DNA of 64,000 bases from Pseudomonas sp. BN102 (GTDB lineage: Bacteria > Pseudomonadota > Gammaproteobacteria > Pseudomonadales > Pseudomonadaceae). The DNA lies in the NCBI RefSeq assembly GCF_029871245.1, contig NZ_SSON01000077.1:62001-126000 (forward strand). Reading direction: 5' to 3'. The notes under the pieces are model-generated. The model made no database searches, was not told where the DNA came from, and worked only from the letters and a program-made list of their open reading frames with translations. Position 1 is the first letter of the stretch; each line of letters opens with the position of its first letter. Positions 27,539-34,659 of this stretch are shown piece by piece. The position numbers and the translations under genes are program-made.

Positions 27539-29296
27539 ATGAAATGGATTCTGAAGCTGCCCCGTCGCGGCTGCCTGCGCGGCACCGCCCTCCTCGTCCT
27601 TTGCTCCCTGGCCATGACCGGCCAGGCCGCCGACAACCAGTCGCTGACGCGTTCCATCACCTCCCTGGGCGGGGCCCAGGTACAGGGGGTGGCGGATGTC
27701 GGCAACACTCAGTCCTGGCGCGCCATTCCCTATGCCGCGCCACCGCAGGGCGACTTGCGCTGGCGGGCGCCGCGCAATCCGGGTGCCTGGAGTGGCGTGC
27801 GCGATGCCAGCCGCTTCGCCAGCATCTGCCCGCAACTGGGGAGCTTCTTCGGTGCGCCGGACCCGGCCACCTTCGGCCAGCCGATCGGCTCGGAAGACTG
27901 CCTCTACCTCAATGTCTGGCGGCCGAAAAGCACGGAGTCCAACCTGCCGGTGCTGTTCTGGATCCACGGCGGTTCCAACCTCAAGGGCGCCGTTTCCGAG
28001 CTGGTCTACAACGGCGCCAACTTCGCCCGCAATGCCAATGTCGTGGTGGTCTCGGTGAACTACCGCCTGGGCAGCCTGGGCTGGCTGTACAACGCCGCCC
28101 TGCAGGACGGCGACGCCAAGGACAACTCGGGCAACTTCGCCACCCTGGACCTGATCAAGGGCCTGGAGTGGGTGCGCGACAACGTCGCCCAGTTCGGAGG
28201 CAACCCGAACAACGTCACCATCGCCGGGCAATCCGCCGGCTGCATCAACGCCTGGGGCCTGCTGCAGTCGCCGCTGGCCGACGCCCTGGTGGACCGCATG
28301 ATCTGCATGTCGGGCCTGCCCAACGCCTATCCCACGGCCCTGGGCGAGTTGCAATCCAACGGCATGATCGACCGGCTGCTGGTGGAGAAAGGCCATGCCA
28401 ACGACACGCTGCAGGCCGCCGCCTTCCGCCAGGCACAGGGCGCGGCCTGGGTGCGTGGCTTTCTCCGTGGCCTGCCGGCGGCGGACATCGTGCGGCACAC
28501 GCCAACACCCGTCGTCATGGGGCATTTCACCGACGGCCATGTGATTCCCTGGGCCGGCTACGTCGACCTGATCGCTGGCGGCTACCACAAGGTGCCGATG
28601 ATCCTCGGCACCACCAAGGACGAGGGCACCTACTTCGCTGGCGAACTGCTCGGCTACTTCAAGCCGAACCACGCGCAGATGTGGGACATGGTCAACCACC
28701 AGAACCCGGCCAACCTTGCCATCACCGACATAGTCAAACCGGAGCTCTACCCCAGCTACCGTCCGGTGCACCGCGCGTTGAGCCTGGGCATCGACCTGAC
28801 GGTGGACAACATCTGCCGCTACCTGCGCCTGCTGCAGGGCGGCATCTACCGCTACAACTTCGACTGGGACGACGCCCCCGCCCCCTGGCAGGAGGCGCTG
28901 GGCGCGGTGCACGGCATGGACGTACCCTTTCTTTTCGGCAACTTCCCCGCGGCGCCCCAGGAGGACTTGTTCCGTTTCATCAGCAGCAGTGTCAACCAGG
29001 GCCAGCGCGCGGCACTGTCCGGCAAGTTCACCCGGTACGTCGCGCAATTCATGCGCACCGGCAATCCCAACAAGACCTTCGACGGCTTGCCCGATTGGTA
29101 CGACTGGTCGAATTTCTGGGTCTTCCAGAAGCGGCTGATCCTGGATAACACCATCAGCAGCAGCTCCCACGACGTCTGGCTGTCGGACGTGAACAGCGCC
29201 CTGAACCAGCTGGGCACGGATGACCAGCAGAAGGTGCTGGACCTGATGAATGGCCAGCAGGTGCAACTGGAAGACGCGGGTGTCGGCTACCAGTAG
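27539..29296 (+). CDS. Secreted type-B carboxylesterase
   Basis: A 585-residue carboxylesterase/lipase (COesterase fold) with a signal peptide (residues 1-31, basic start then LLVLCSLAMTGQAA). The nucleophile is Ser232 in GQSAG (the family usually has GESAG), the oxyanion HGG is at 143-145, an acidic residue is in TKDEGTYF (about 361) and the histidine in AVHGMDVPF (about 458). It should hydrolyse esters in the periplasm or outside the cell. The ATG at 27539 is chosen because it starts the signal peptide; the frame extends 31 codons upstream without sense. A clear terminator follows, so it is monocistronic. Its natural ester substrate is unknown. Confidence 0.92.
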   Translation: MKWILKLPRRGCLRGTALLVLCSLAMTGQAADNQSLTRSITSLGGAQVQGVADVGNTQSWRAIPYAAPPQGDLRWRAPRNPGAWSGVRDASRFASICPQLGSFFGAPDPATFGQPIGSEDCLYLNVWRPKSTESNLPVLFWIHGGSNLKGAVSELVYNGANFARNANVVVVSVNYRLGSLGWLYNAALQDGDAKDNSGNFATLDLIKGLEWVRDNVAQFGGNPNNVTIAGQSAGCINAWGLLQSPLADALVDRMICMSGLPNAYPTALGELQSNGMIDRLLVEKGHANDTLQAAAFRQAQGAAWVRGFLRGLPAADIVRHTPTPVVMGHFTDGHVIPWAGYVDLIAGGYHKVPMILGTTKDEGTYFAGELLGYFKPNHAQMWDMVNHQNPANLAITDIVKPELYPSYRPVHRALSLGIDLTVDNICRYLRLLQGGIYRYNFDWDDAPAPWQEALGAVHGMDVPFLFGNFPAAPQEDLFRFISSSVNQGQRAALSGKFTRYVAQFMRTGNPNKTFDGLPDWYDWSNFWVFQKRLILDNTISSSSHDVWLSDVNSALNQLGTDDQQKVLDLMNGQQVQLEDAGVGYQ

Positions 29297-29305
29297 CCCG
29301 GAAAG

Positions 29306-29345
29306 CAGAACCCCCGGAGCTTTCGCTGCCGGGGGTTCTGTCTTT
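29306..29345 (+). terminator. Terminator after the carboxylesterase
   Basis: CAGAACCCCCGG and CCGGGGGTTCTG arms with an 11-nt loop, followed by TCTTT. Confidence 0.9.
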
Positions 29346-29420
29346 GAAGATGGGTGACGTCCGTGTCGCTTGATTTCATTTTGCCACTATTTGTTCAGGC
29401 AGCGCTACGGGTAAAAACAA

Positions 29421-29606
29421 TTATCGTTCAGCCCGGTGGGAATGCCGGAAGGTTTCGGCATCGTCCAGGGTGGGGTCGAACAGGGGATCCTCCGGATCGC
29501 GCTCCAGTTCCAGGTCGACGCAATCGGGATCGATCAGCCAGCGCGGGAAATCCGGCTGGCGCTTGCTGTCATTTCCAGAAATGCCGCTTCTTCGCTCACT
29601 ACTCAT
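29421..29606 (-). CDS. Small acidic hypothetical protein
   Basis: A 61-residue ORF whose second half is acidic and proline-rich (PRWLIDPDCVDLELERDPEDP). The ATG at 29606 has GGAAGAGGTG upstream, a good ribosome site. No family is recognised. Support is the start context and protein-like composition only. Confidence 0.5.
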   Translation of the reverse strand: MSSERRSGISGNDSKRQPDFPRWLIDPDCVDLELERDPEDPLFDPTLDDAETFRHSHRAER

Positions 29607-29726
29607 GCTGCACCTCTTCCGACCAACACGGTCCGTAAATATTTGAGTCGCGAAGGCGCGCCATCGTTCAGCCAATCGGTCCACCACCGGTCAGCGCTCA
29701 CCCGGTCCCGCCCTGGCTAGCCGATG

Positions 29727-29936
29727 TCAGGTGCTGCGGTCGTCCCTGGCACCGACGCCGATCAGCATCAGTGCTTGATCTTCGCTGATCCAGAAATTGC
29801 CGTCGACGCAACGGATCACCGGAGCGTGGATCTGCTGATCGGTGGCAATCACGACCTGCTGAATGGGCAACTCGATCAGCTTGCCGTCGAGTTCCAGGGT
29901 ACAGATGCCACGTTCCAGGTCTATGGTCACGACCAT
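29727..29936 (-). CDS. Small hypothetical protein
   Basis: A 69-residue ORF with alternating hydrophobic strands (MVVTIDLERGICTLELDGKL, then IQQVVIATDQQIHAPVIRC), suggesting a compact beta-rich fold. A strong AAGGAGGG precedes the ATG at 29936; the frame continues upstream without a better start. The function is unknown. The 285-bp gap upstream to the next gene is unassigned. Confidence 0.65.
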   Translation of the reverse strand: MVVTIDLERGICTLELDGKLIELPIQQVVIATDQQIHAPVIRCVDGNFWISEDQALMLIGVGARDDRST

Positions 29937-30220
29937 CGCGCCCTCCTTCGGTTGGCAGTCAAGCGACCGTGCCGCACGGTATCGGCAGCGACGCTCAGGC
30001 GGCATGGACGCCGGGTCGAAGCGGGCTCGGCACGCAGCATCCGCATGGTTGGCATCCTCGCCTACCCTGCAAGTTTGGCCGATGGTCGTCCGGAACGCAG
30101 GTCCACAGGGGCCGGACTCTATCGCTCCGGTGGGGAGGAAAGGCGTCGCCCCCTCTCGGAACCGGCGCCCGTTGCTGCGGCGGTGGCCGGCTGGCATCCG
30201 GCAAGTACGGACTCCACAGA

Positions 30221-30529
30221 TCAATAAACCGGCGGCGCCTCCGGCAGGACTTCAGGGTCCGGGATATGGGGCATGGTCCAGGGGTCGAGGTTGCGCCCCT
30301 GACGCTGTAGGTCAGTGCGGGCCTGTTCGATCACCCCGGCCAGGCGCACGGGGCTGGCGTACTGGGTGCTGAGGATGTGATCGATGCCGTGCACCTGCTG
30401 GCCGTGCAGGTCGTGGATGCTGATGCTGAAGCTGTCGTCTTCTTCATGGGCCTGGGCCTTGCAGCCGTAGGGGACGAAGGCTTCGCTGGCCAGGCGCATG
30501 GCGGTGTTCCGGCTGAGGGTTGTGGTCAT
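30221..30529 (-). CDS. Hypothetical protein
   Basis: A 102-residue cytoplasmic ORF (MTTTLSRNTAMRLASEAFVP at the start, DLQRQGRNLDPWTMPHIPDP near the end). The ATG at 30529 has CCGGAGTT upstream; a second in-frame ATG at 30568 is less good. It looks like a small Pseudomonas-specific protein, but I cannot name the family. Confidence 0.65.
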   Translation of the reverse strand: MTTTLSRNTAMRLASEAFVPYGCKAQAHEEDDSFSISIHDLHGQQVHGIDHILSTQYASPVRLAGVIEQARTDLQRQGRNLDPWTMPHIPDPEVLPEAPPVY

Positions 30530-30987
30530 GGCGAACTCCGGCAAGGTGGCTTGAGTAAGGTTGACCACGGCAATGCGGGAGTGGGTTCCGGTAAAGCGAT
30601 GGAGGGCAGGACTGCCTGAGTAATGCTTATGCCATCAAGCAAAGACTTTTTAATTCGAAGAGTTGGAATTATCGATTGGTGAAATCCCACTTTTCCCTCA
30701 CCCAATTACCCGGTTTTCTGGGAGCGGGAAAAGGCGACTGGGTTGGCGCGGCTCCTGGCCTTGCAGGGACGAATTCATTCGCCAAGGGCCGCAAAGCGGC
30801 CCTACGGAACTGGACGCTCCCTCTGAAGAAACCCGCCAGAAGCGCCAAGACCTTGATCCTTAAGGGTTTAAAACAACATCAACGGCGTTGATGTTTGCTA
30901 TCGGGCGTGATCACTTTTTAATCAGCCCCCCATCCGTAAGATTGGCTCCGTACCCAGTTTCCAGCCCCCCTCGAGGAGCCCCAGATC
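30530..30987. other. Intergenic region with a REP element
   Basis: 458 bp. An AT-rich patch (about 30640-30690) and a REP copy (30763-30806, GACGAATTCATTCGCC plus a GCCGCAAAGCGGC stem) precede the promoter area of the GGSDR repeat protein. No gene is seen. Confidence 0.6.
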
Positions 30988-31437
30988 ATGAAAACCCAAG
31001 CCTTCGCCGCCCTGTTCATCACCACCCTGAGCACCAGCGTCTTCGCCCTGCCGTCCGATTCCCAGCCGGTGCTGGGTGAGTCCAAGCAAGGTACCTACAT
31101 CCAGGTCGTCGACCCGGTTGCCGCTGAAGGCAGCTTCATGGTTCTGGACCGCGTCGCCGAAGGCGGTTCCGACCGCACCGGTGCCAACCGTATCGCTGAA
31201 AGCGGTTCCGACCGCACTGGCGCCAACCGTATCGCCGAAGGTGGCTCCGACCGCACTGGCGCCAACCGCATCGCCGAAGGTGGTTCCGACCGCACCGGTG
31301 CCAACCGCATCGCTGAAAGCGGCTCCGATCGCACCAATGCTTTCCGCGTCGCTGAAAGCGGCTCCGATCGCACCAATGCTTTCCGCGTCGCCGAAGGTGG
31401 TTCCGACCGTCTGCTGCAAGCCCAGCGCATCAGCTGA
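30988..31437 (+). CDS. Secreted GGSDR tandem-repeat protein
   Basis: A 149-residue exported protein: signal peptide (1-20, ending SVFA), a 34-residue linker and seven perfect-register 13-residue repeats (55-145) of the form R[IV]AE[GS]GSDRTxAx, then QRIS. The unit is hydrophilic and keeps Glu, Asp and Arg; similar short repeats occur in other Pseudomonas exported proteins, sometimes labelled phage-infection proteins on weak grounds. A terminator follows directly. The function is unknown; a periplasmic or surface role in binding is possible. The 39-bp DNA repeat makes unit-number variation likely. Confidence 0.85.
   Translation: MKTQAFAALFITTLSTSVFALPSDSQPVLGESKQGTYIQVVDPVAAEGSFMVLDRVAEGGSDRTGANRIAESGSDRTGANRIAEGGSDRTGANRIAEGGSDRTGANRIAESGSDRTNAFRVAESGSDRTNAFRVAEGGSDRLLQAQRIS
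31150..31422 (+). repeat. Seven 39-bp coding tandem repeats
   Basis: Each unit encodes RVAEGGSDRTGAN or a close variant. Units 1-4 end TGAN, units 5-6 end TNAF and unit 7 ends LLQA. Synonymous differences between units show partial homogenisation. Confidence 0.92.
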
Positions 31438-31460
31438 TCGACGCGCGCTCCACCCCTTCA

Positions 31461-31486
31461 AAGCCCGGCGGATGCCGGGCTTTTTG
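31461..31486 (+). terminator. Terminator after the repeat protein
   Basis: AAGCCCGGC - GGAT - GCCGGGC followed by five T residues. Confidence 0.88.
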
Positions 31487-31518
31487 TTGCCTGCATCAGG
31501 GGTAGCGGGAACGCCCTC

Positions 31519-31545
31519 CTATGGGAGCGAATTCATTCGCGCAAG
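31519..31545. repeat. REP element
   Basis: Single copy of GGGAGCGAATTCATTCGCGC, between the repeat protein and the lytic transglycosylase stop. Confidence 0.75.
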
Positions 31546-31594
31546 CCGGCCAGGAATCCCCGAAACCTCACCCCGCATCTGGGGATTTTCCCCA

Positions 31595-32215
31595 CTAACG
31601 GGGTCGTTTCGCGTCGGCCTGGAGGCGCTGGTAATGCCCCAGCACACTGGGCACATAGCGCTGGGTTTCCGGGTAGGGAGGAATGGCGCGATCGTAGGCG
31701 AGCACGGCGCCGGGACCCGCGTTGTAGGCGGCCAGCGCCAGGGAGAGATCGTTGCCGAACAACTTCATCATGCGCTTGAGATAGCGCGCCCCACCGCGGA
31801 CGTTGGCAGCCGGGTCGAACACATCCCCTACGCCCAGGTCCCGCGCGGTTTCGGGCATCAACTGCATCAAGCCGGCCGCGCCCTTGGGCGACACCGCCAT
31901 GGGGTCGTAGTTGGATTCGGTCTTGATCACCGCGTGCAGCAGCTCCGCCGGCAGGTCGTAGTCGAAGGCCGCCTGGGCCACGATCAGGGCGTAGCGCGGC
32001 GCCTTCTGCGGGCGTTTTCGCTTGGGCGCGACAACGGGCGGAGTCCGGGCCATCAGCGACCTCTCGCGGGCCACGCGAACAGATTTGCGGTCCGAGCGAT
32101 GAATGTTGGTGAGGGTGATTCCACCGTCGGCAGAGACCACGCGGTAGATATCGGCCTGGGCGCAGAATGCGCTGGTCGCAAGGATGCTGGACAGCACCAG
32201 GGCGGGCACTTTCAT
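31595..32215 (-). CDS. Lytic transglycosylase (SLT domain)
   Basis: A 206-residue periplasmic muramidase-like enzyme that cleaves peptidoglycan with 1,6-anhydro product formation. It has a signal peptide (1-22, FCAQA), a linker rich in Arg/Lys, and an SLT/family 1 domain (about 75-190) with catalytic Glu in AVIKTESNYDP, followed by GAAGLMQLMPETA and ALAAYNAGPGAV. The ATG at 32215 with GGGGAG upstream starts the signal peptide. Small size fits an SLT-only protein of the kind found with secretion systems or pili; a pseudopilin fragment lies next to it in divergent orientation. Confidence 0.92.
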   Translation of the reverse strand: MKVPALVLSSILATSAFCAQADIYRVVSADGGITLTNIHRSDRKSVRVARERSLMARTPPVVAPKRKRPQKAPRYALIVAQAAFDYDLPAELLHAVIKTESNYDPMAVSPKGAAGLMQLMPETARDLGVGDVFDPAANVRGGARYLKRMMKLFGNDLSLALAAYNAGPGAVLAYDRAIPPYPETQRYVPSVLGHYQRLQADAKRPR

Positions 32216-32383
32216 CGTTTTTCTCCCCTGCCAGGGCCGGCGCCCTTTGGGATTGTTCGGTGCTGCACCCTGAGCAAAGCACATGCCGAAATGCCACAAC
32301 CGGCGATACATCGCCCCTGTCGCCCGCTCGTCTTGCACAGCAATTGCGTATCCACCTCCACTGACCCCGAAGCGGAGGCTTTC

Positions 32384-32611
32384 ATGGATATGCATTGCCG
32401 GCCCGAACAAGGCTTCACCCTCCTTGAATTGCTGGTGCTGCTGGTGCTGCTGGTGCTGGTGGTGCTCGGCCTGCTGGCCGGAATTGTGGCGCCAAAATAT
32501 TTCAATCAACTGGGCCGCTCCGAGACCAAGGTGGCCCGTGCGCACCCGCGACGACCAGTCGCTGTCCCGCGCCCTGCAACAACCGCCCTCACCTACTACG
32601 CTTTTTCTGCC
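32384..32611 (+). pseudogene. Truncated type II/IV pseudopilin
   Basis: An ATG at 32384 with GGAGG upstream opens a frame with a prepilin peptidase site and hydrophobic helix: EQGFTLLELLVLLVLLV, then APKYFNQLGRSETKVARA. This matches the N-terminal third of GspG-like pseudopilins (GFTLxE, Glu+5). After about 45 codons similarity ends and the frame runs on through the tRNA-Ala gene, so no complete pilin exists. It is probably a decayed gene or a fragment left by an insertion at the tRNA. The GspG-type globular domain is missing. Confidence 0.65.
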
Positions 32612-32687
32612 GGGGACGTAGCTCAGCTGGGAGAGCGCGGCGTTCGCAACGCCGAGGTCGGGAGTTCGATCCTCCTCGTCTCCACCA
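32612..32687 (+). tRNA. tRNA-Ala (anticodon CGC)
   Basis: A full 76-nt cloverleaf: acceptor GGGGACG/CGTCTCC with the G3:U70 pair that identifies alanine tRNAs, D-arm GCTC/GAGC, anticodon stem CGGCG/CGCCG with loop TTCGCAA (anticodon CGC, reads GCG), T-arm with TTCGATC loop, discriminator A and encoded CCA. Confidence 0.97.
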
Positions 32688-32694
32688 GAACCAG

Positions 32695-32730
32695 AAGCCC
32701 CCGAGGGTGCGCGACCTTCGGGGGCTTGTC
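32695..32730 (+). terminator. Terminator after tRNA-Ala
   Basis: A 13-bp stem AAGCCCCCGAGGG / CCTTCGGGGGCTT (one G-T pair) followed by a T-rich tail. Confidence 0.88.
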
Positions 32731-32733
32731 CTT

Positions 32734-32832
32734 TCAGGCGTGGCCATAGGCGAGCCAGGCGAGGCAAGTCATGGCGGCGGCTACGGCAAGGCTGAGGGTT
32801 TGGTGTTCCAGCATGAGTTCGAGCGAAAGCAT
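32734..32832 (-). CDS. Possible 32-residue hydrophobic mini-protein
   Basis: The ATG at 32832, with GAGGAC about 8 nt upstream, opens a 32-codon frame MLSLELMLEHQTLSLAVAAA followed by MTCLAWLAYGHA, a single predicted membrane helix. It is convergent with tRNA-Ala and shares its terminator. It is too short for reliable prediction; support is start context and composition. Confidence 0.35.
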   Translation of the reverse strand: MLSLELMLEHQTLSLAVAAAMTCLAWLAYGHA

Positions 32833-32921
32833 GGGGCAGTCCTCGTATCCGGTTGGGAGTCCAGGTGCCGCGACCTTAATCCGACCCCTACCCCGGCGTC
32901 GATCTGTCAACTTTTTGCCCT

Positions 32922-32954
32922 GTAAAGAAAAAGCGCAGGTCCTTACCTGCGCTT
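32922..32954 (-). terminator. Terminator of a lost minus-strand gene
   Basis: AAGCGCAGGT/ACCTGCGCTT stem with a CCTT/AAGG loop; on the minus strand it is followed by TTTCTTT. It lies 16 bp after the stop of the remnant at 32971. Confidence 0.75.
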
Positions 32955-32970
32955 TGTCCGACCGGTCGCG

Positions 32971-33060
32971 TTACAGCAGGTCCGGCTTGTACCTCTGCAC
33001 CTTCTGCAGGGCGGCGGTTCACTCTTCGCAACCGAGCAGTTCCAGGTAGGTCTGGAAATT
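32971..33060 (-). pseudogene. 3' remnant of a minus-strand gene with an in-frame stop
   Basis: One reading frame gives NFQTYLELLGCEE, a TGA stop, then TAALQKVQRYKPDLL and TAA. Both halves look protein-like and a terminator follows, as expected for the last 30 codons of a decayed gene. Upstream the frame runs straight into a REP copy (33078-33118). The family is not recognised. No gene is otherwise seen in 32833-33342. Confidence 0.4.
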
Positions 33061-33077
33061 CCGGCGAGAATTTCCTT

Positions 33078-33118
33078 GTGGCGAATTCATTCGCCAAGCA
33101 GGCCGAAAGCCTGCCCTG
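33078..33118. repeat. REP element
   Basis: TGGCGAATTCATTCGCCA core followed by an AGGC-CGAAA-GCCT stem. Confidence 0.8.
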
Positions 33119-33342
33119 TCGAATCGCCGCCCCCCGACTTGTGCACCCGGTCAGTTTCCAGCGGTCGGCATTTGCCGGCCAACTTCGCATAACCACTTGA
33201 AAAACGGCGCTTTCCCCCGATAATCGCGCGCCCGGCCGGGCGTCGTGAAATCGTGGCGCCTTTCCTGCCCTGGCAGGCTGCCCCGACCAATCAGACACGT
33301 TCTGCGCAGATAGAAATCAAGACCCCTGGAGCCCGATCCACG

Positions 33343-34161
33343 ATGAACCGTACCCTTTCCTCGCTGACGCTCGCCGGCGGCTTGCTGGCTGCCGGCAACG
33401 CCCTGGCCGACGGCCCGCTGCTGTGGCAGGACAACAGCCTGACCTACCTGTACGGCAAGGATTTCAAGATCAACCCGGAAATCCAGCAGACCTTCACCTT
33501 CGAGCACGCCAGCGGCTGGACTTTCGGTGACCTGTTCATCTTCGTCGACCAGATCAACTACAACGGCGAGGAAGACGCCAACCTGGGCGAGAACACCTAC
33601 TACGGCGAGATCTCCCCGCGCCTGTCCTTCGGCAAGATCTTCGATCAGAAGCTGGAGTTCGGCCCCATCAGCGACGTGCTCCTGGCCGCCACCTACGAGC
33701 GCGGCGAGAACCGCAACCAGAACTACCTGCTCGGCCCGGGCTTCGACCTGAAGGTGCCCGGCTTCGATTACTTCCAGCTGAACTTCTACTACCGCAAGCC
33801 CGACGGCATCACCAACAACCCGTCCGGCCAGTGGCAGGTCACCCCGGTCTGGTCCTACACCATCCCGGTGGGCAACTCGGACGTCGTGATCGACGGTTTC
33901 ATGGACTGGGTGTGGAACAACAAGGACGCCACCTCCGACCGCCCCAACGACCTGCACGCCAACCTGCACTTCAACCCGCAGATCAAGTACGACCTGGGCA
34001 AGGCAATGGGCTGGAGCGCGGTGAAGCACTTTTACGTCGGCATCGAGTACGACTACTGGAAGAACAAGTACGCCATCGACGACAACAGCTTCCTTGGCGA
34101 CGAGATCCTCGACGGCACCGACCAGAACACCTTCAGCCTGCTGGCCAAGGTGCATTTCTGA
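33343..34161 (+). CDS. Tsx-like nucleoside-specific outer-membrane channel
   Basis: A 272-residue outer-membrane protein with a signal peptide (1-22, ALA-DG) and a C-terminal Phe (LLAKVHF). Motifs such as WQDNSLTYLYG, FTFEHASGWTFGDLFIFVDQ and YYGEISPRLS are typical of the Tsx/OmpK channel family, which lets nucleosides cross the outer membrane. The ATG at 33343 starts the signal peptide. Next downstream genes are a small membrane protein on the same strand and a convergent sodium:solute symporter. Substrate specificity is by family only. Confidence 0.85.
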   Translation: MNRTLSSLTLAGGLLAAGNALADGPLLWQDNSLTYLYGKDFKINPEIQQTFTFEHASGWTFGDLFIFVDQINYNGEEDANLGENTYYGEISPRLSFGKIFDQKLEFGPISDVLLAATYERGENRNQNYLLGPGFDLKVPGFDYFQLNFYYRKPDGITNNPSGQWQVTPVWSYTIPVGNSDVVIDGFMDWVWNNKDATSDRPNDLHANLHFNPQIKYDLGKAMGWSAVKHFYVGIEYDYWKNKYAIDDNSFLGDEILDGTDQNTFSLLAKVHF

Positions 34162-34269
34162 CGAATGAGGCGCCCGTCGCAACGGCGGGCCCCTCTGGCT
34201 TGTGCCCTACAGGCGGCAGGTGGAAAATGCGCGTCAGTCTCCGCCTGCAGTCTGATAAGGAAATTTCCG

Positions 34270-34581
34270 ATGGCCAGCGACAGCCCCCAAGCCGCACCGC
34301 GTACCCGGGGTGAGAAAGTGGTCACTGGCGGCTGGCTCGTCCTGGGCATCGCTATCCCTGTCAGCTGTTTTTTCTCCGACGAAACCTTCGACTTTTCCGC
34401 CAGCCTCGCGCTGCTTTCCCTGCTCACCCTTTGCGCCGCCTTCGCCTGCTGGCCCCGGTTGTTTCTCACGCCCATCAACTACAAAGGCCTCTGCGACAGC
34501 GTGCCCCGTGGCAGCCAGATCGCCATGAGCCTGTTCGTCGGCCTGACCGTGCTGCGCGGCATGGTCGAGCTGGTGGCCTGA
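34270..34581 (+). CDS. Small inner-membrane protein of unknown function
   Basis: A 103-residue protein with three predicted membrane helices (about 18-36, 42-62, 84-103). AAGGAAAT precedes the ATG at 34270. It is 108 bp after the Tsx-like gene and ends before a perfect bidirectional terminator. No family is recognised. Confidence 0.7.
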   Translation: MASDSPQAAPRTRGEKVVTGGWLVLGIAIPVSCFFSDETFDFSASLALLSLLTLCAAFACWPRLFLTPINYKGLCDSVPRGSQIAMSLFVGLTVLRGMVELVA

Positions 34582-34610
34582 AGCGCAACGCAAGAAATTA
34601 TTCCACGCCC

Positions 34611-34645
34611 ATGAAAAAGCCCCGCACATGGCGGGGCTTTTTCAT
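34611..34645. terminator. Bidirectional terminator
   Basis: A perfect 15-bp stem ATGAAAAAGCCCCGC / GCGGGGCTTTTTCAT with a 5-nt loop, with A and T runs on both sides; it serves the plus-strand small gene and the minus-strand symporter. Confidence 0.95.
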
Positions 34646-34659
34646 GGGGCTCTTACCAC

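Noticed and set aside
27263-29266. 667-codon minus-strand frame opposite the carboxylesterase
   Set aside because: It is the antisense shadow of a well-supported esterase with signal peptide and catalytic motifs.
31150-31422. Regular 39-bp repeats as a CRISPR array
   Set aside because: The repeats are in frame, code for a constant 13-residue unit and have no unique spacers; no cas genes are nearby.
32612-32687. tRNA-Ala as the attachment site of a genomic island
   Set aside because: No integrase, no direct repeat of the tRNA 3' end and no change to foreign-looking genes was found on either side within the window.
32971-33060. In-frame TGA as a selenocysteine codon
   Set aside because: No SECIS-like hairpin was seen after the TGA, there is no credible start, and the fragment runs into a REP element; a decayed gene is simpler.
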